A stretch of 64,000 bases of DNA from contig NZ_JADABY010000042.1 in the NCBI RefSeq assembly GCF_015672735.1, positions 62,001 through 126,000 on the forward strand, in the 5' to 3' direction. The notes beneath the pieces are model-generated. The model had not been told where the DNA came from, did not search any database, and worked only from the letters and a program-made list of their open reading frames with translations. This DNA comes from Citrobacter sp. Res13-Sevr-PEB04-36 (lineage in GTDB: Bacteria; Pseudomonadota; Gammaproteobacteria; Enterobacterales; Enterobacteriaceae). Below, one piece after another: positions 27,724 to 36,546 of the stretch (positions are counted from its first letter, which is position 1; each line of letters begins with the position of its first letter). The translations under genes were made by a program, and so were the position numbers.

Positions 27724-29469
27724 GTGAAAAAGAAAAACGACGGCGATGCACGCAATTTTACTCCCGTACGTTTTGCCCTGCTTTGCGCGGCAATTTTATT
27801 AAGTTTGGGACTTCTCCTTGGGCGGGTGGCGTGGCTGCAAATTGTCACGCCGACCAGTCTGGTGAAGCAGGAGGACATGCGTTCGTTACGTGAAGTCACA
27901 ACGGCATCACCGCGTGGAATGATTACCGACAGAGAAGGGCGACCGTTGGCGGTCAGTGTACCGGTTAATGCTGTCTGGGCCGACCCTAAGACAATTATTA
28001 GCAAAGGCGGTGTCGGCTATAACGAGCGCTGGCAAGCGCTGGCAAAGACTCTGAATCTGTCACTTGGCTCACTGGCGGAACGCGTTAACAGTAATCCTGC
28101 CGGGCGCTTTATCTACCTGGCGCGCCAGATTTCGCCCCAACAGGCAGAATGGGTCGATAAACTGAATCTCCCCGGAATTAATCTGCGTGAAGAATCGCGT
28201 CGCTTCTATCCTGCCGGGCATGTCGCGGCGAATCTGATTGGCTTCACTAATATTGACGGCCAGGGTATTGAAGGTGTTGAGAAGAGCTTTAATAGCCAGT
28301 TGATGGGCAAACCCGGATCGCGATTGGTGCGCAAAGACAAATTTGGCCATGTGATTGAGAACATCACGGAAGTGATGCCCGTGCCCGCACACGAGTTGCA
28401 ACTCAGCATCGATGAGCGCTTACAGACGGTCACCGAAGATGCGCTGGACAATGCCGTGACGTGGAATAAAGCCGAATCAGGCGCGGCGGTGCTGGTCAGT
28501 ATTGCTACGGGTGAAATACTGTCGATGGCGAGTTTCCCGGATTTCAATCCTAACAACCGCGACGGCGCGGTGCTGGACGATTTTCGTAACCGCGCGATCA
28601 GCGATACCTTTGAGCCAGGGTCTACCGTTAAGCCGTTAGTGCTTATGACTGCCCTGCAACAGGGGATTGTTCAGCCCGACAGCGTGATTGATACCCACCC
28701 CTTTAATCTTGATGGGCACCGTATTCGCGACGTTGGCTATTATCCTGAGTTGTCGCTGACTGGGATTTTACAAAAGTCGAGCGATACCGGCGTGTCACAT
28801 TTATCATTAGCTATGCCCATTCAGAGACTGTTGGATACCTACAAGAGCTTTGGTTTTGGCGAACCAACCGGGCTGGGGTTGACCGGTGAAAGCAGCGGTT
28901 TAATGCCCCAGCGGCGTTATTGGAGTAGCCTGGATCGCGCGACCTTTGCTTTCGGTTACGGTTTAATGGTCACGCCGTTACAGCTGGTGCATGTTTACGC
29001 CACTATTGGCAGTTTTGGCATCTATCGACCGCTGTCCATTACCCGTATCGATCCACCGGTGATAGGTCGGCGCGTAATGTCTGAGGCATTAGTTCATCAG
29101 GTTGAGCATATGATGGAAAGTGTCGCGTTGCCCGGCGGTGGAGGAACAAAGGCCGCGGTACGAGATTATCGTGTGGCGGTGAAAACCGGGACGGCAAAGA
29201 AAATTGGTGATGACGGTAAATATGTCGATAAATACGTGGCGTACACGGCGGGAGTCGCCCCGGCAAGCAATCCGAAGTTTGCGTTAGTGGTAGTTATCAA
29301 CAATCCGCAAAACGGGGCGTATTACGGGGGAGCAGTATCGGCTCCTGTCTTTAGTCAGATAATGGGGGACGTGCTGCGTCTGGAAAATGTCGAACCGGAT
29401 GGCATGCCCGCCGACTCTGAGCATTTGCTGGTGATGCACGGTAATAACGGCGTCTCTCCGGCGCTGTAG
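27724..29469 (+). CDS. Second FtsI-like penicillin-binding protein (PBP3-SAL type)
   Basis: This 581-residue class B penicillin-binding protein resembles the division transpeptidase FtsI throughout. It has a short cytoplasmic tail, one membrane anchor (about 17-38), a pedestal domain, and a transpeptidase domain with Ser300-TVK, Ser352-Ser-Asp354 and Lys487-TGT. E. coli FtsI has Ser-Ser-Asn in the second motif. It starts at GTG 27724 after GGAG. The position next to cspC and rlmA is that of Salmonella PBP3-SAL, reported to support division in acidic, intracellular conditions. E. coli K-12 lacks it here. The true ftsI should be in the dcw cluster elsewhere. Confidence 0.9.
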   Translation: MKKKNDGDARNFTPVRFALLCAAILLSLGLLLGRVAWLQIVTPTSLVKQEDMRSLREVTTASPRGMITDREGRPLAVSVPVNAVWADPKTIISKGGVGYNERWQALAKTLNLSLGSLAERVNSNPAGRFIYLARQISPQQAEWVDKLNLPGINLREESRRFYPAGHVAANLIGFTNIDGQGIEGVEKSFNSQLMGKPGSRLVRKDKFGHVIENITEVMPVPAHELQLSIDERLQTVTEDALDNAVTWNKAESGAAVLVSIATGEILSMASFPDFNPNNRDGAVLDDFRNRAISDTFEPGSTVKPLVLMTALQQGIVQPDSVIDTHPFNLDGHRIRDVGYYPELSLTGILQKSSDTGVSHLSLAMPIQRLLDTYKSFGFGEPTGLGLTGESSGLMPQRRYWSSLDRATFAFGYGLMVTPLQLVHVYATIGSFGIYRPLSITRIDPPVIGRRVMSEALVHQVEHMMESVALPGGGGTKAAVRDYRVAVKTGTAKKIGDDGKYVDKYVAYTAGVAPASNPKFALVVVINNPQNGAYYGGAVSAPVFSQIMGDVLRLENVEPDGMPADSEHLLVMHGNNGVSPAL

Positions 29470-29531
29470 TTATTTTCCCTGGGCGCAATTCGCGTTACAC
29501 TTGCGCCCTGAAGCCATCTGCCGGAGTTGTC

Positions 29532-30338
29532 ATGTCGTTTTCCTGTCCCCTTTGCCATCAGCCTCTTACACAAGATAAAAACAGTTTTTCCTGTCCTGGA
29601 CGGCATCAGTTTGACCTGGCGAAAGAAGGATATGTCAACTTACTGCCTGTTCAACATAAACGGTCGCGCGATCCGGGCGACAGTGCGGAAATGATGCAGG
29701 CGCGTAGGGCATTTCTCGACGCCGGACACTATCAGCCATTGCGTGATGCGATCGTGAATGTCCTCCAGGAAACATTAAGCGCAGATGATGCGTCAATGCT
29801 TGATATCGGCTGTGGGGAAGGGTATTACACGCACGCATTTGCTGATGCGATAGCAGGCGCGACTTTTGGACTGGATGTCTCGAAAGTGGCGATTAAGGCT
29901 GCAGCAAAGCGTTATCCACAGGTGACCTTTTGTGTCGCGTCAAGCCATCGCCTGCCTTTTGCCGATGCTTCAATGGATGCCATTATCAGGATCTACGCTC
30001 CCTGCAAAGCTCAGGAACTGGCGCGCGTGGTGAAGCAAGGGGGATGGGTGGTAACGGCCACGCCGGGTCCGCGTCATTTGATGGAGCTGAAAGGGTTGAT
30101 TTACGATGAAGTGCGCCTGCATGCGCCGCACACGGAACAGCTGGAAGGCTTTACCCTGCAGCAGAGTATTGCGCTGGGCTACCAGATGCAGCTCAGTGGC
30201 AGTGAGGCAGTAGCGTTACTGCAAATGACGCCTTTCGCCTGGCGGGCAAAACCGGAAGTCTGGGAAACTCTGGCGGGGAAAACGACATTTGACTGCCAGA
30301 CAGACTTTAGTATTCATATCTGGCAGCGCGTGAATTAA
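29532..30338 (+). CDS. rlmA: 23S rRNA m1G745 methyltransferase RlmA
   Basis: This 268-residue enzyme methylates N1 of G745 in 23S rRNA using S-adenosylmethionine. An N-terminal zinc site is formed by Cys5, Cys8, Cys21 and His25 (CPLC...CPGRH). The SAM motif is [10 protein letters not shown] (about 95-104). Length is one residue short of E. coli RrmA. Convergent with mntP; both stop codons lie in the shared palindrome TTAA (30335-30338). Confidence 0.96.
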   Translation: MSFSCPLCHQPLTQDKNSFSCPGRHQFDLAKEGYVNLLPVQHKRSRDPGDSAEMMQARRAFLDAGHYQPLRDAIVNVLQETLSADDASMLDIGCGEGYYTHAFADAIAGATFGLDVSKVAIKAAAKRYPQVTFCVASSHRLPFADASMDAIIRIYAPCKAQELARVVKQGGWVVTATPGPRHLMELKGLIYDEVRLHAPHTEQLEGFTLQQSIALGYQMQLSGSEAVALLQMTPFAWRAKPEVWETLAGKTTFDCQTDFSIHIWQRVN

Positions 30339-30901
30339 CCGTGGAAATGTGCCCAGAGGATCTGGGCACCGATAACTATCAATACCACCCCGCCGAGAAT
30401 TTCAGCACGTTTGCCCAACATTGGGCCAATGAAACGCCCGATCATCATCCCCAGCGTGGACATAATCAACGTGGCGCAACCGATGGCCAGCGCGGTGGCA
30501 ATAATGTTCACCTGTAGAAAAGCCAGACCGACACCGACGGCCATCGCATCCAGACTGGTCGCAATGGCGGTGGTCACCAGCAGCCAGAAACCATGGCGGC
30601 GCTGCGGCTCATCATCTTCATCACCGTTATCACGGAAGCCTTCGATTATCATTCGCCCACCGAGGAAAATCAGCAGGGTGAAGGCAATCCAGTGGTTCCA
30701 CTCAAGTACGAATTTACTCGCCAGCATGCCCATTCCCCAGCCAATCAGCGGGGTCAGCGTCTCGACTGCACCGAAAATAAGGCCAGTGCGCAGAGCTTCA
30801 GAGAATTTGGGTTTGTGTAGCGTGGCGCCTTTGCCAATTGATGCGGCGAAAGCATCCATCGACATGCCGAAAGCGAGAAGAACAGTAGCGGTGATATTCA
30901 T
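30335..30901 (-). CDS. mntP: Manganese exporter MntP
   Basis: This 188-residue inner-membrane protein has six helices in two homologous halves, each with an acidic motif ([13 protein letters not shown] and [13 protein letters not shown]). MntP exports Mn2+ and protects against manganese excess. ATG 30901 gives the E. coli length; upstream in-frame codons fall inside the riboswitch leader. Upstream on the minus strand lie a yybP-ykoY riboswitch, a Fur-like box and two MntR boxes, so manganese should raise expression at both transcription and translation. Confidence 0.96.
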   Translation of the reverse strand: MNITATVLLAFGMSMDAFAASIGKGATLHKPKFSEALRTGLIFGAVETLTPLIGWGMGMLASKFVLEWNHWIAFTLLIFLGGRMIIEGFRDNGDEDDEPQRRHGFWLLVTTAIATSLDAMAVGVGLAFLQVNIIATALAIGCATLIMSTLGMMIGRFIGPMLGKRAEILGGVVLIVIGAQILWAHFHG

Positions 30902-30999
30902 AACAACGTCCTGACCGGGGTATCCATTAAACACACCACTGCCCCCAGTAACCATGCACGTCAGAACACGCAGTTCAGAAGACATACATTGCAGTTGAT

Positions 31000-31125
31000 G
31001 TGTCTATGGTCTCGCCTGACTGTATGTTTACAGTCCGTACGTGCCACGTCTTGCGACGAGTATGTTGACACGTACATTTCCGGAGTCTGGAAATTGGCTA
31101 CTCCCCAACGACGGGCGCAACCTTA
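31000..31125 (-). promoter_or_regulatory. yybP-ykoY (Mn2+) riboswitch of mntP
   Basis: In the mntP leader the minus strand reads GGGGAGTAGCC (31106 down to 31096), GTCAACATACTCGTCGCAAG further on, and GCGAGACCATAG (31015 down to 31004). These are the conserved loop segments of the Mn2+-sensing yybP-ykoY aptamer as found before E. coli mntP. Limits are approximate. About 100 bases of expression platform lie between it and the start codon. Confidence 0.88.
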
Positions 31126-31179
31126 GCATATTTTGAGAATATAAAACAATAAAAGGGGAAATATTATTTGGCTTCTAAT

Positions 31180-31194
31180 TGAAAACGATTTTCA
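31180..31194. promoter_or_regulatory. Fur-box-like palindrome upstream of mntP
   Basis: TGAAAACGATTTTCA is a 7-1-7 inverted repeat close to the Fur core TGATAAT-N-ATTATCA. It lies about 60 bases upstream of the likely mntP transcription start. Fur involvement in mntP control is plausible but not proven from sequence. Confidence 0.5.
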
Positions 31195-31246
31195 TTTAGA
31201 TTTAATTATCGATAAAACGTTAAATTAAATAACAAGTAAAGGCGTG

Positions 31247-31268
31247 AAATATAGCCTGTGCTATATTT
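31247..31268. promoter_or_regulatory. MntR box 1
   Basis: AAATATAGC-CTGT-GCTATATTT is a perfect 9-4-9 palindrome that matches the enterobacterial MntR pattern AAACATAGC-N4-GCTATGTTT at all but one position per arm. Confidence 0.8.
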
Positions 31269-31287
31269 GTTTTGCGTTGATATACAA

Positions 31288-31309
31288 AAATATAGTTCAG
31301 GCTATGTTT
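31288..31309. promoter_or_regulatory. MntR box 2
   Basis: AAATATAGT-TCAG-GCTATGTTT is a second MntR-like site, its right arm identical to consensus. Centre-to-centre spacing from box 1 is 41 bases, about four helical turns. It ends six bases before the yobD stop codon. Confidence 0.75.
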
Positions 31310-31314
31310 ATAAC

Positions 31315-31773
31315 TCACTGATTTGATACAAGTAGTTTATATATTCTCTCAAGGTCGTCTATATTTCGTACGCGGATAAGTAAACGTCGATGTTCTAATT
31401 GCATCACCAGTACGCCATCTTCTGACAAATTCATTTCTTTAATCCGGCTATATTCCACCCAAACATTGGCGAAGAAAAAACCTTTTTGCTTGAAGATGAT
31501 TTTTGGTGTGCGGATCCAGAACAGATATATCCCCATCAACACCAGTGCACATAATAACCATGTGGTGAACTGTGCCCCATGACTGGTGACGTTGTTGTAG
31601 ATAAGAATCGCGATTAACCCAATGAAGATAACGCTATCGACGCGGCTGCGAGGCAGCAGTGGAACAGCAAGCAGAGTAGGGCCATTACGGCGGGGCATGA
31701 TGAACTGATCGTAGATGGCAAACACCAGCAGCGACAAGATAAAAAGTACCAGCACCAGGTCCGTGATAGTCAT
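31315..31773 (-). CDS. yobD: Inner-membrane protein YobD (DUF986)
   Basis: This 152-residue protein has N-terminal helices ([20 protein letters not shown] and [15 protein letters not shown], then [17 protein letters not shown]) and a soluble C-terminal domain ([19 protein letters not shown]). It matches YobD/UPF0266 in length and sequence. Function unknown. It lies between manZ and mntP on the same strand; the manZ terminator separates it from manXYZ. Confidence 0.92.
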   Translation of the reverse strand: MTITDLVLVLFILSLLVFAIYDQFIMPRRNGPTLLAVPLLPRSRVDSVIFIGLIAILIYNNVTSHGAQFTTWLLCALVLMGIYLFWIRTPKIIFKQKGFFFANVWVEYSRIKEMNLSEDGVLVMQLEHRRLLIRVRNIDDLERIYKLLVSNQ

Positions 31774-31795
31774 GAATCCTCAACCTTCTAAATAG

Positions 31796-31820
31796 AAAAA
31801 CCGGGAGCAGTGCCCCCGGT
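31796..31820 (-). terminator. Terminator of manXYZ
   Basis: On the minus strand ACCGGGGGCA (31820-31811) pairs with TGCTCCCGGT (31809-31800) with one G-U pair and a one-base gap, followed by T5. It lies 15 bases after the manZ stop. Confidence 0.85.
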
Positions 31821-31834
31821 ATTGTATAGCAGTC

Positions 31835-32695
31835 TTACAGGCCGAGCAGACCGACAGCGTAACCCGCGATGCCGATGACGAAGAAGCCAACGATAATCCA
31901 CAGGGCGTTCACTTTCTTACGCAGCAGCCACATACAGGCGAAGGTCAGCAGCAGCGGCACCAGTCCAGGCATCAGCTGGTCAAGGATAGTCTGCACGGTG
32001 GTTACGCGAGTCTGACCATCCTGACCGGTGATGGTGGAAACCACCAGCGGGATGTTCACATGCGTCCACTTATTCACCAGGGCCCCCATGACAAACAGGC
32101 CGAGGATTGACGCCCCCTCAGTCAGTTTCTGCAGGAAGCCGCCGCCCATATCTTTAACGATATCGACACCTTTACGGTAACCGTAAGCCACGCCGTAGTA
32201 GCGCGTTGCCAGGCGAACGATGTTAAACAGAATGAAGAACAGCAATGGACCCAGCAGGCTGCCGCTCATCGCGATACCTGCACCGAGGGCAGCAAATACC
32301 GGACGCACGGTACCCCAGAAGATCGGATCGCCCACGCCTGCCAGTGGTCCCATCAGACCGACCTTGATACCGTTGATGGCACCATCGTCAATCTCTGCGC
32401 CGTTAGCACGCTGTTCTTCCATCGCCAGGGTTACGCCAAGAACTGGTGCCGCAACATATGGATGGGTGTTAAAGAATTCCAGGTGACGCTTAATAGCTTG
32501 CTTACGTGCGTCGTTGTTCTCCGGGTACAAGCGGCGAATTGCCGGTATCATTGAGAAGCAAAAACCCAGCGCCTGCATACGTTCGAAGTTCCATGAACCC
32601 TGAAACAGGTTAGAACGAAGGAACACGCCACGAATGTCACTCGGAGTGAGTTTTTTCTCGGTGGTAGTTTTAGTCATATCAACCATTTCGCTCAC
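31835..32695 (-). CDS. manZ: Mannose PTS component IID (ManZ)
   Basis: This 286-residue membrane subunit forms, with ManY, the mannose/glucosamine/glucose channel of the phosphotransferase system. It contains the IID signature region LKRHLEFFNTHPYVAAPVLG and the loop GPLAGVGDPIFWGTVRP. A hydrophobic C-terminal helix ends the protein (ALWIIVGFFVIGIAGYAVGLLGL). It is the last gene of manXYZ, three bases after manY. In E. coli ManYZ is also the entry gate for phage lambda DNA and several microcins. Confidence 0.97.
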   Translation of the reverse strand: MSEMVDMTKTTTEKKLTPSDIRGVFLRSNLFQGSWNFERMQALGFCFSMIPAIRRLYPENNDARKQAIKRHLEFFNTHPYVAAPVLGVTLAMEEQRANGAEIDDGAINGIKVGLMGPLAGVGDPIFWGTVRPVFAALGAGIAMSGSLLGPLLFFILFNIVRLATRYYGVAYGYRKGVDIVKDMGGGFLQKLTEGASILGLFVMGALVNKWTHVNIPLVVSTITGQDGQTRVTTVQTILDQLMPGLVPLLLTFACMWLLRKKVNALWIIVGFFVIGIAGYAVGLLGL

Positions 32696-32698
32696 CTA

Positions 32699-33499
32699 CT
32701 AGTCCAGTTCGTTATCAAGGTCATTGTTGCCAGCAGCTTGCGCTGGTGCACCCGCTACGCGATTATATTTCGGGCTCAACTGAATGTAGAGGATGGCCAT
32801 GACTGCGCCGATCACACCCAGTGCAACCAGGTTGAAGTTGGTAAATGCTGCAGTAACGAAGCCGAGGTAGAAGAATGGCATCAGGTAGCCAGCGCGCATC
32901 ATGTTGATGACCATCGCATAACCTACGACGACAATCATACCGCCCGCGATGTTCAGACCGCCGGTGACTACTTCAGGAATCGCGTTCAGCAGGCCCTGGA
33001 CTTCACTGGTGCCGACAGAAATTGCCACGATAACCGCAGGGATAGCGATACGCATTGCCTGCAGGAACAGTGAGGACACATGCAGCCAGGAGAGCGCCGT
33101 CAGGTTGCCGTTCTCAGCCGCCTTATCCGCGGCGTGCTGGAAAGCTACGGTGATGGTACGAACGATGATGGTCAGAACCTGGCCTGCTGCTGCCAGCGGA
33201 ATAGCCAGCGCGATACCAGCACCGATGCTTTGGTGACCCGCGATAACCAGAACGGTAGAAATAATTGAGGCCAGTGCGGCATCCGGTGCAACCGCAGCAC
33301 CGATGTTCATCCAACCCAGCGCGATCATTTCCAGGGTACCACCGATGATAATACCGGTTTTCATGTCCCCAAGAACGGCGCCAATCAGCGTACAGGCCAC
33401 CAGCGGACGGTGGAACTGAAATTCATCGAGTACCGACTCCATACCCGCGATACATGCGACGATGAACACCAGCACAATCTGAAGAGTGGTAATCTCCAT
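32699..33499 (-). CDS. manY: Mannose PTS component IIC (ManY)
   Basis: This 266-residue polytopic membrane protein carries the IIC signature (GIIIGGTLEMIALGWMNIGAAVAPDAALASI, about 50-80). With ManZ it forms the sugar channel. Its start follows GGAGAAGT. It lies 58 bases after manX and three before manZ, forming one operon. Confidence 0.97.
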   Translation of the reverse strand: MEITTLQIVLVFIVACIAGMESVLDEFQFHRPLVACTLIGAVLGDMKTGIIIGGTLEMIALGWMNIGAAVAPDAALASIISTVLVIAGHQSIGAGIALAIPLAAAGQVLTIIVRTITVAFQHAADKAAENGNLTALSWLHVSSLFLQAMRIAIPAVIVAISVGTSEVQGLLNAIPEVVTGGLNIAGGMIVVVGYAMVINMMRAGYLMPFFYLGFVTAAFTNFNLVALGVIGAVMAILYIQLSPKYNRVAGAPAQAAGNNDLDNELD

Positions 33500-33557
33500 T
33501 GTACTTCTCCTATTGCTATACAGACTTAAGTGTGAAATCTAAGTAAATGCCAGCGGG

Positions 33558-34520
33558 TTATTTCGCTTTGGCAATCAAATCCATCATTTTCAATTTCTGA
33601 TCGGTAGAAACCTTACGGGCTTCGAGTTCAATGCCACGTGCATTGAGTTTCTTGAAGGCTTCGATGTCTTTTTCATCAACGGAAATCGCGTTGTTAACCT
33701 GCGTTTTACCCTGACGGAAAGCCATGCCACCAATGTTTACCGAGGTGATTTTCACGCCACCTTCCACGACACGTTCGACATCGGTCGGGTTGGTGAACAG
33801 CAGCATCACACGATCGCCTGCATATTTCGGGTTGTTGTAGACGCGGATCATCTTCGCGACATCAACCACGTGCGCCGTCACACCCGGAGGGGCAACCTGA
33901 GTCAGCAGTGTTTTACGCACGGTATCTGCGGCAACTTCATCGCTGACGACGATAATGCGGGTCACGTTAGTTTCTTTGGTCCAGCGGGTCGCTACCTGAC
34001 CGTGGATTAAGCGGTCATCGATACGCGCCAGGCCGATGTGCATATAATCGTTCGGGCCCATCGGTTTAGCCGGCGTTGCTGCTTTTGCTACAGCAACTGG
34101 GGCTGGGGCGGCTTTCTCAACCGGTTTCGCTTTCAGCGCTTTTACGCCTTCGCTACCGGTTTCAACCGCCAGTGCAACTAATTCATCAAAGCTTGGATTG
34201 TCATCACGCGCCATGAAGGTTTCGACCAGCATAGGAATATTTACGCCAGCGATCACTTCGTAATGCTCTTTGTCGACGACAATGCGGCTCGCAGCGTTGA
34301 ACGGGCTGCCTCCCCATGTATCAACGAGAAACAGCACGCCTTTACTGGTATCGAGTTTTGCCAACTGAGCGTTGTACTTTTCGATCAGCGTTTCAGCATT
34401 TTCGCCTGGAACGAAATCGATCCAGCCAACGTTTTCCTGCTCGCCTAACAGCATTTCTGCTGTTTTAAGTAACTGCTCTGCAGCCCAACCATGTGTGCCT
34501 ATAACAATAGCAATGGTCAC
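33558..34520 (-). CDS. manX: Mannose PTS component IIAB (ManX)
   Basis: This 320-residue cytoplasmic protein passes phosphate from HPr to the incoming sugar. The IIA domain (about 1-130) has the phosphorylated His10 (IGTHGWAAE). An Ala/Pro-rich linker (APAPVAVAKAATPAKP, about 138-153) follows. The IIB domain has His173 (DRLIHGQVATRW), equivalent to His175 in E. coli; the linker is slightly shorter. manX is the target of the small RNA SgrS and the repressor Mlc in E. coli. First gene of manXYZ. Confidence 0.97.
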   Translation of the reverse strand: MTIAIVIGTHGWAAEQLLKTAEMLLGEQENVGWIDFVPGENAETLIEKYNAQLAKLDTSKGVLFLVDTWGGSPFNAASRIVVDKEHYEVIAGVNIPMLVETFMARDDNPSFDELVALAVETGSEGVKALKAKPVEKAAPAPVAVAKAATPAKPMGPNDYMHIGLARIDDRLIHGQVATRWTKETNVTRIIVVSDEVAADTVRKTLLTQVAPPGVTAHVVDVAKMIRVYNNPKYAGDRVMLLFTNPTDVERVVEGGVKITSVNIGGMAFRQGKTQVNNAISVDEKDIEAFKKLNARGIELEARKVSTDQKLKMMDLIAKAK

Positions 34521-34834
34521 TTGCTACCTCCTTTATTATCGTTAACACATCGACAACGAGATGTATTTTGAATCGTCGTCCGCAATCGAATCGATTCAGA
34601 TAAGGGTTACAATGAAAAACCTATGATTTTCGTGAATTATTTTAGATATCGAAAAAAATATTTTATGTGATGAAGATCCGTAATTTAACTTCCGATTCTA
34701 AGAAATTTCGAAGAGTAAAATATCTCCGACACAACTTATTGCAAAGGAAGGTAAATCTTTGCTAAAAACCGGTTGTGTCTGTTATGTTTAGCATATATTT
34801 AACTAATCAGGAGTATAGGGCAGTAGCCCACCGT
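34521..34834. other. manX-yoaE divergent regulatory region
   Basis: About 310 bases between the manX start and the yoaL leader ORF. It holds the candidate Mlc site and the manX promoter on the left. For yoaE the right part offers TTGCTA (34759-34764) and TATGTT (34783-34788) with an 18-base spacer, which would start transcription near 34796. No gene is seen in it. Confidence 0.5.
34635..34664. promoter_or_regulatory. Possible Mlc operator of manX
   Basis: AATTATTTTAGATATCG followed by AAAAAAATATTTT resembles the AT-rich, imperfectly palindromic Mlc (DgsA) sites found before manX and ptsG. It lies about 115 bases upstream of the manX start. The match is by eye and the region is AT-rich, so confidence is limited. 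Confidence 0.4.
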
Positions 34835-34993
34835 ATGGATCGTCACCGACGTCATTTCACCTTTAGGACGCTTCGCGCCTGTCAGTTTGGCACTTTTTGC
34901 CACAAACTTTATCTGCATATTGCTTTAACGCCTGAGATGTCCAGGGCGCAGTTTAGCCATTCTTTAAGCAGGAGCTTGTCATGGAATTATTAA
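34835..34993 (+). CDS. yoaL: Leader small ORF YoaL, overlapping yoaE start
   Basis: This 52-residue frame starts at ATG 34835 ([20 protein letters not shown]) and ends at TAA 34991-34993, 13 bases inside yoaE. The yoaE ribosome site therefore lies within it, an arrangement typical of translational coupling. I recall a small protein YoaL of this size and position reported in E. coli. The peptide is basic and not clearly hydrophobic. Its AGGAG (34809-34813) is 21 bases from the ATG, but GGGC-AGTA-GCCC between them could fold and shorten the gap to about nine. Confidence 0.6.
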   Translation: MDRHRRHFTFRTLRACQFGTFCHKLYLHIALTPEMSRAQFSHSLSRSLSWNY

Positions 34994-36540
34994 TGGACCC
35001 GCAGATTTGGGTGGGTTTGCTCACGCTTGTTGTTCTCGAAATTGTTCTGGGTATTGATAACCTGGTCTTTATTGCGATTCTGGCCGATAAGCTGCCGCCT
35101 AAGCAGCGAGATAAAGCGCGTCTGATCGGTTTGTCACTGGCGCTGATTATGCGTCTGGCGCTGTTGTCCGTGATCTCGTGGATGGTTACGCTGACGAAAC
35201 CGCTGTTCACGGTTATGGATTACTCGTTCTCGGGGCGCGACCTGATTATGCTGCTGGGAGGTATCTTCCTGCTATTCAAGGCCACCACCGAACTGCATGA
35301 GCGGCTGGAAAACCGTGAGCATGATACCGGTCAGTCAAAAGGCTATGCGAGCTTTTGGGTTGTCGTGACGCAGATTGTGATCCTTGATGCGGTCTTCTCA
35401 CTGGATGCGGTGATTACTGCCGTCGGTATGGTGAACCATCTGCCTGTGATGATGGCGGCGGTGGTGATTGCAATGGCGGTGATGCTGCTGGCGTCCAAGC
35501 CACTGACGCGATTCGTGAACCAACATCCGACCGTCGTGGTGCTGTGTCTGAGCTTCCTGTTGATGATCGGTTTGAGTCTGGTCGCTGAAGGGTTTGGCTT
35601 CCATATTCCGAAAGGCTATCTGTACGCTGCTATCGGCTTCTCGATTATTATCGAACTGTTTAACCAGATTGCCCGTCGTAACTTTATTCGTCATCAGTCG
35701 ACGCTACCGCTGCGTGCTCGCACCGCCGACGCCATTGTGCGTCTGATGGGGGGTAAACGTCAGGCTGGTGTGCAGATGGAGTCAGACAACCCGGTGCCGG
35801 TACCTGTTCCGGAAGGGGCGTTTGTTGAAGAAGAACGCTATATGATCAACGGCGTATTGTCGCTGGCCTCACGTTCATTACGCGGCATCATGACGCCACG
35901 TGGCGAAATCAGCTGGGTAGATGCGGATCTGAGCGTGGCAGAAATCCGCGCACAACTGCTCTCCTCCCCACACAGCCTGTTCCCGGTGTGTCGCGGTGAA
36001 CTTGACGAAATTATCGGTATCGTGCGGGCAAAAGAGCTGTTGGTGGCCCTCGAAGACGGTGTCGATGTGGCGGCAATCGCCTCGGCATCACCGGCCATCG
36101 TGGTCCCTGAAACGCTGGATCCGATTAATCTGTTGGGTGTGTTGCGTCGTGCTCGCGGCAGCTTTGTTATCGTCACCAACGAATTTGGTGTTGTCCAGGG
36201 TCTGGTGACACCGCTGGACGTGCTGGAAGCCATTGCCGGTGAGTTCCCGGATGCCGATGAAACACCGGAAATCATCGCCGATGCGGGCGGCTGGCTGGTT
36301 AAAGGCGGCACCGACCTGCATGCTCTGCAGCAGGCGCTGGACGTTGATACGCTGGTGGACGAAGACGAAGACATTGCCACGGTGGCAGGGCTGGTGATTG
36401 CGGCGAACGGCCACATTCCGCGTGTTGGAGATGTGATTGAGGTCGCACCTTTAAGCATCACCATTGTCGAAGCTAATGACTATCGTGTGGATCTCGTTCG
36501 CATTGTTAAAGAGCAACCTGCTCACCACGAAGACGAATAA
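34981..36540 (+). CDS. yoaE: TerC-family membrane protein with CBS domains (YoaE)
   Basis: This 519-residue protein has a TerC-type membrane domain of about seven helices (residues 10-235). Conserved acidic segments are [20 protein letters not shown] and [20 protein letters not shown]. Two CBS domains (about 300-430) and a CorC/HlyC-type C-terminal domain ([14 protein letters not shown] to the end) follow. TerC proteins are linked to metal, often Mn2+, export during protein secretion; the role of YoaE is not settled. GCAGGAG precedes ATG 34981. It is convergent with pdeD with a six-base gap. Confidence 0.94.
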   Translation: MELLMDPQIWVGLLTLVVLEIVLGIDNLVFIAILADKLPPKQRDKARLIGLSLALIMRLALLSVISWMVTLTKPLFTVMDYSFSGRDLIMLLGGIFLLFKATTELHERLENREHDTGQSKGYASFWVVVTQIVILDAVFSLDAVITAVGMVNHLPVMMAAVVIAMAVMLLASKPLTRFVNQHPTVVVLCLSFLLMIGLSLVAEGFGFHIPKGYLYAAIGFSIIIELFNQIARRNFIRHQSTLPLRARTADAIVRLMGGKRQAGVQMESDNPVPVPVPEGAFVEEERYMINGVLSLASRSLRGIMTPRGEISWVDADLSVAEIRAQLLSSPHSLFPVCRGELDEIIGIVRAKELLVALEDGVDVAAIASASPAIVVPETLDPINLLGVLRRARGSFVIVTNEFGVVQGLVTPLDVLEAIAGEFPDADETPEIIADAGGWLVKGGTDLHALQQALDVDTLVDEDEDIATVAGLVIAANGHIPRVGDVIEVAPLSITIVEANDYRVDLVRIVKEQPAHHEDE

Positions 36541-36546
36541 TCTGAG

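Noticed and set aside
34797-34980. A second yybP-ykoY riboswitch before yoaE, suggested by GGAGTATAGGG and the TerC function
   Set aside because: The other conserved aptamer segments seen before mntP (GGGGAGTAGC, GTCAACATACT, GAGACCATA) are missing; the bases are better explained as the leader of a small ORF.
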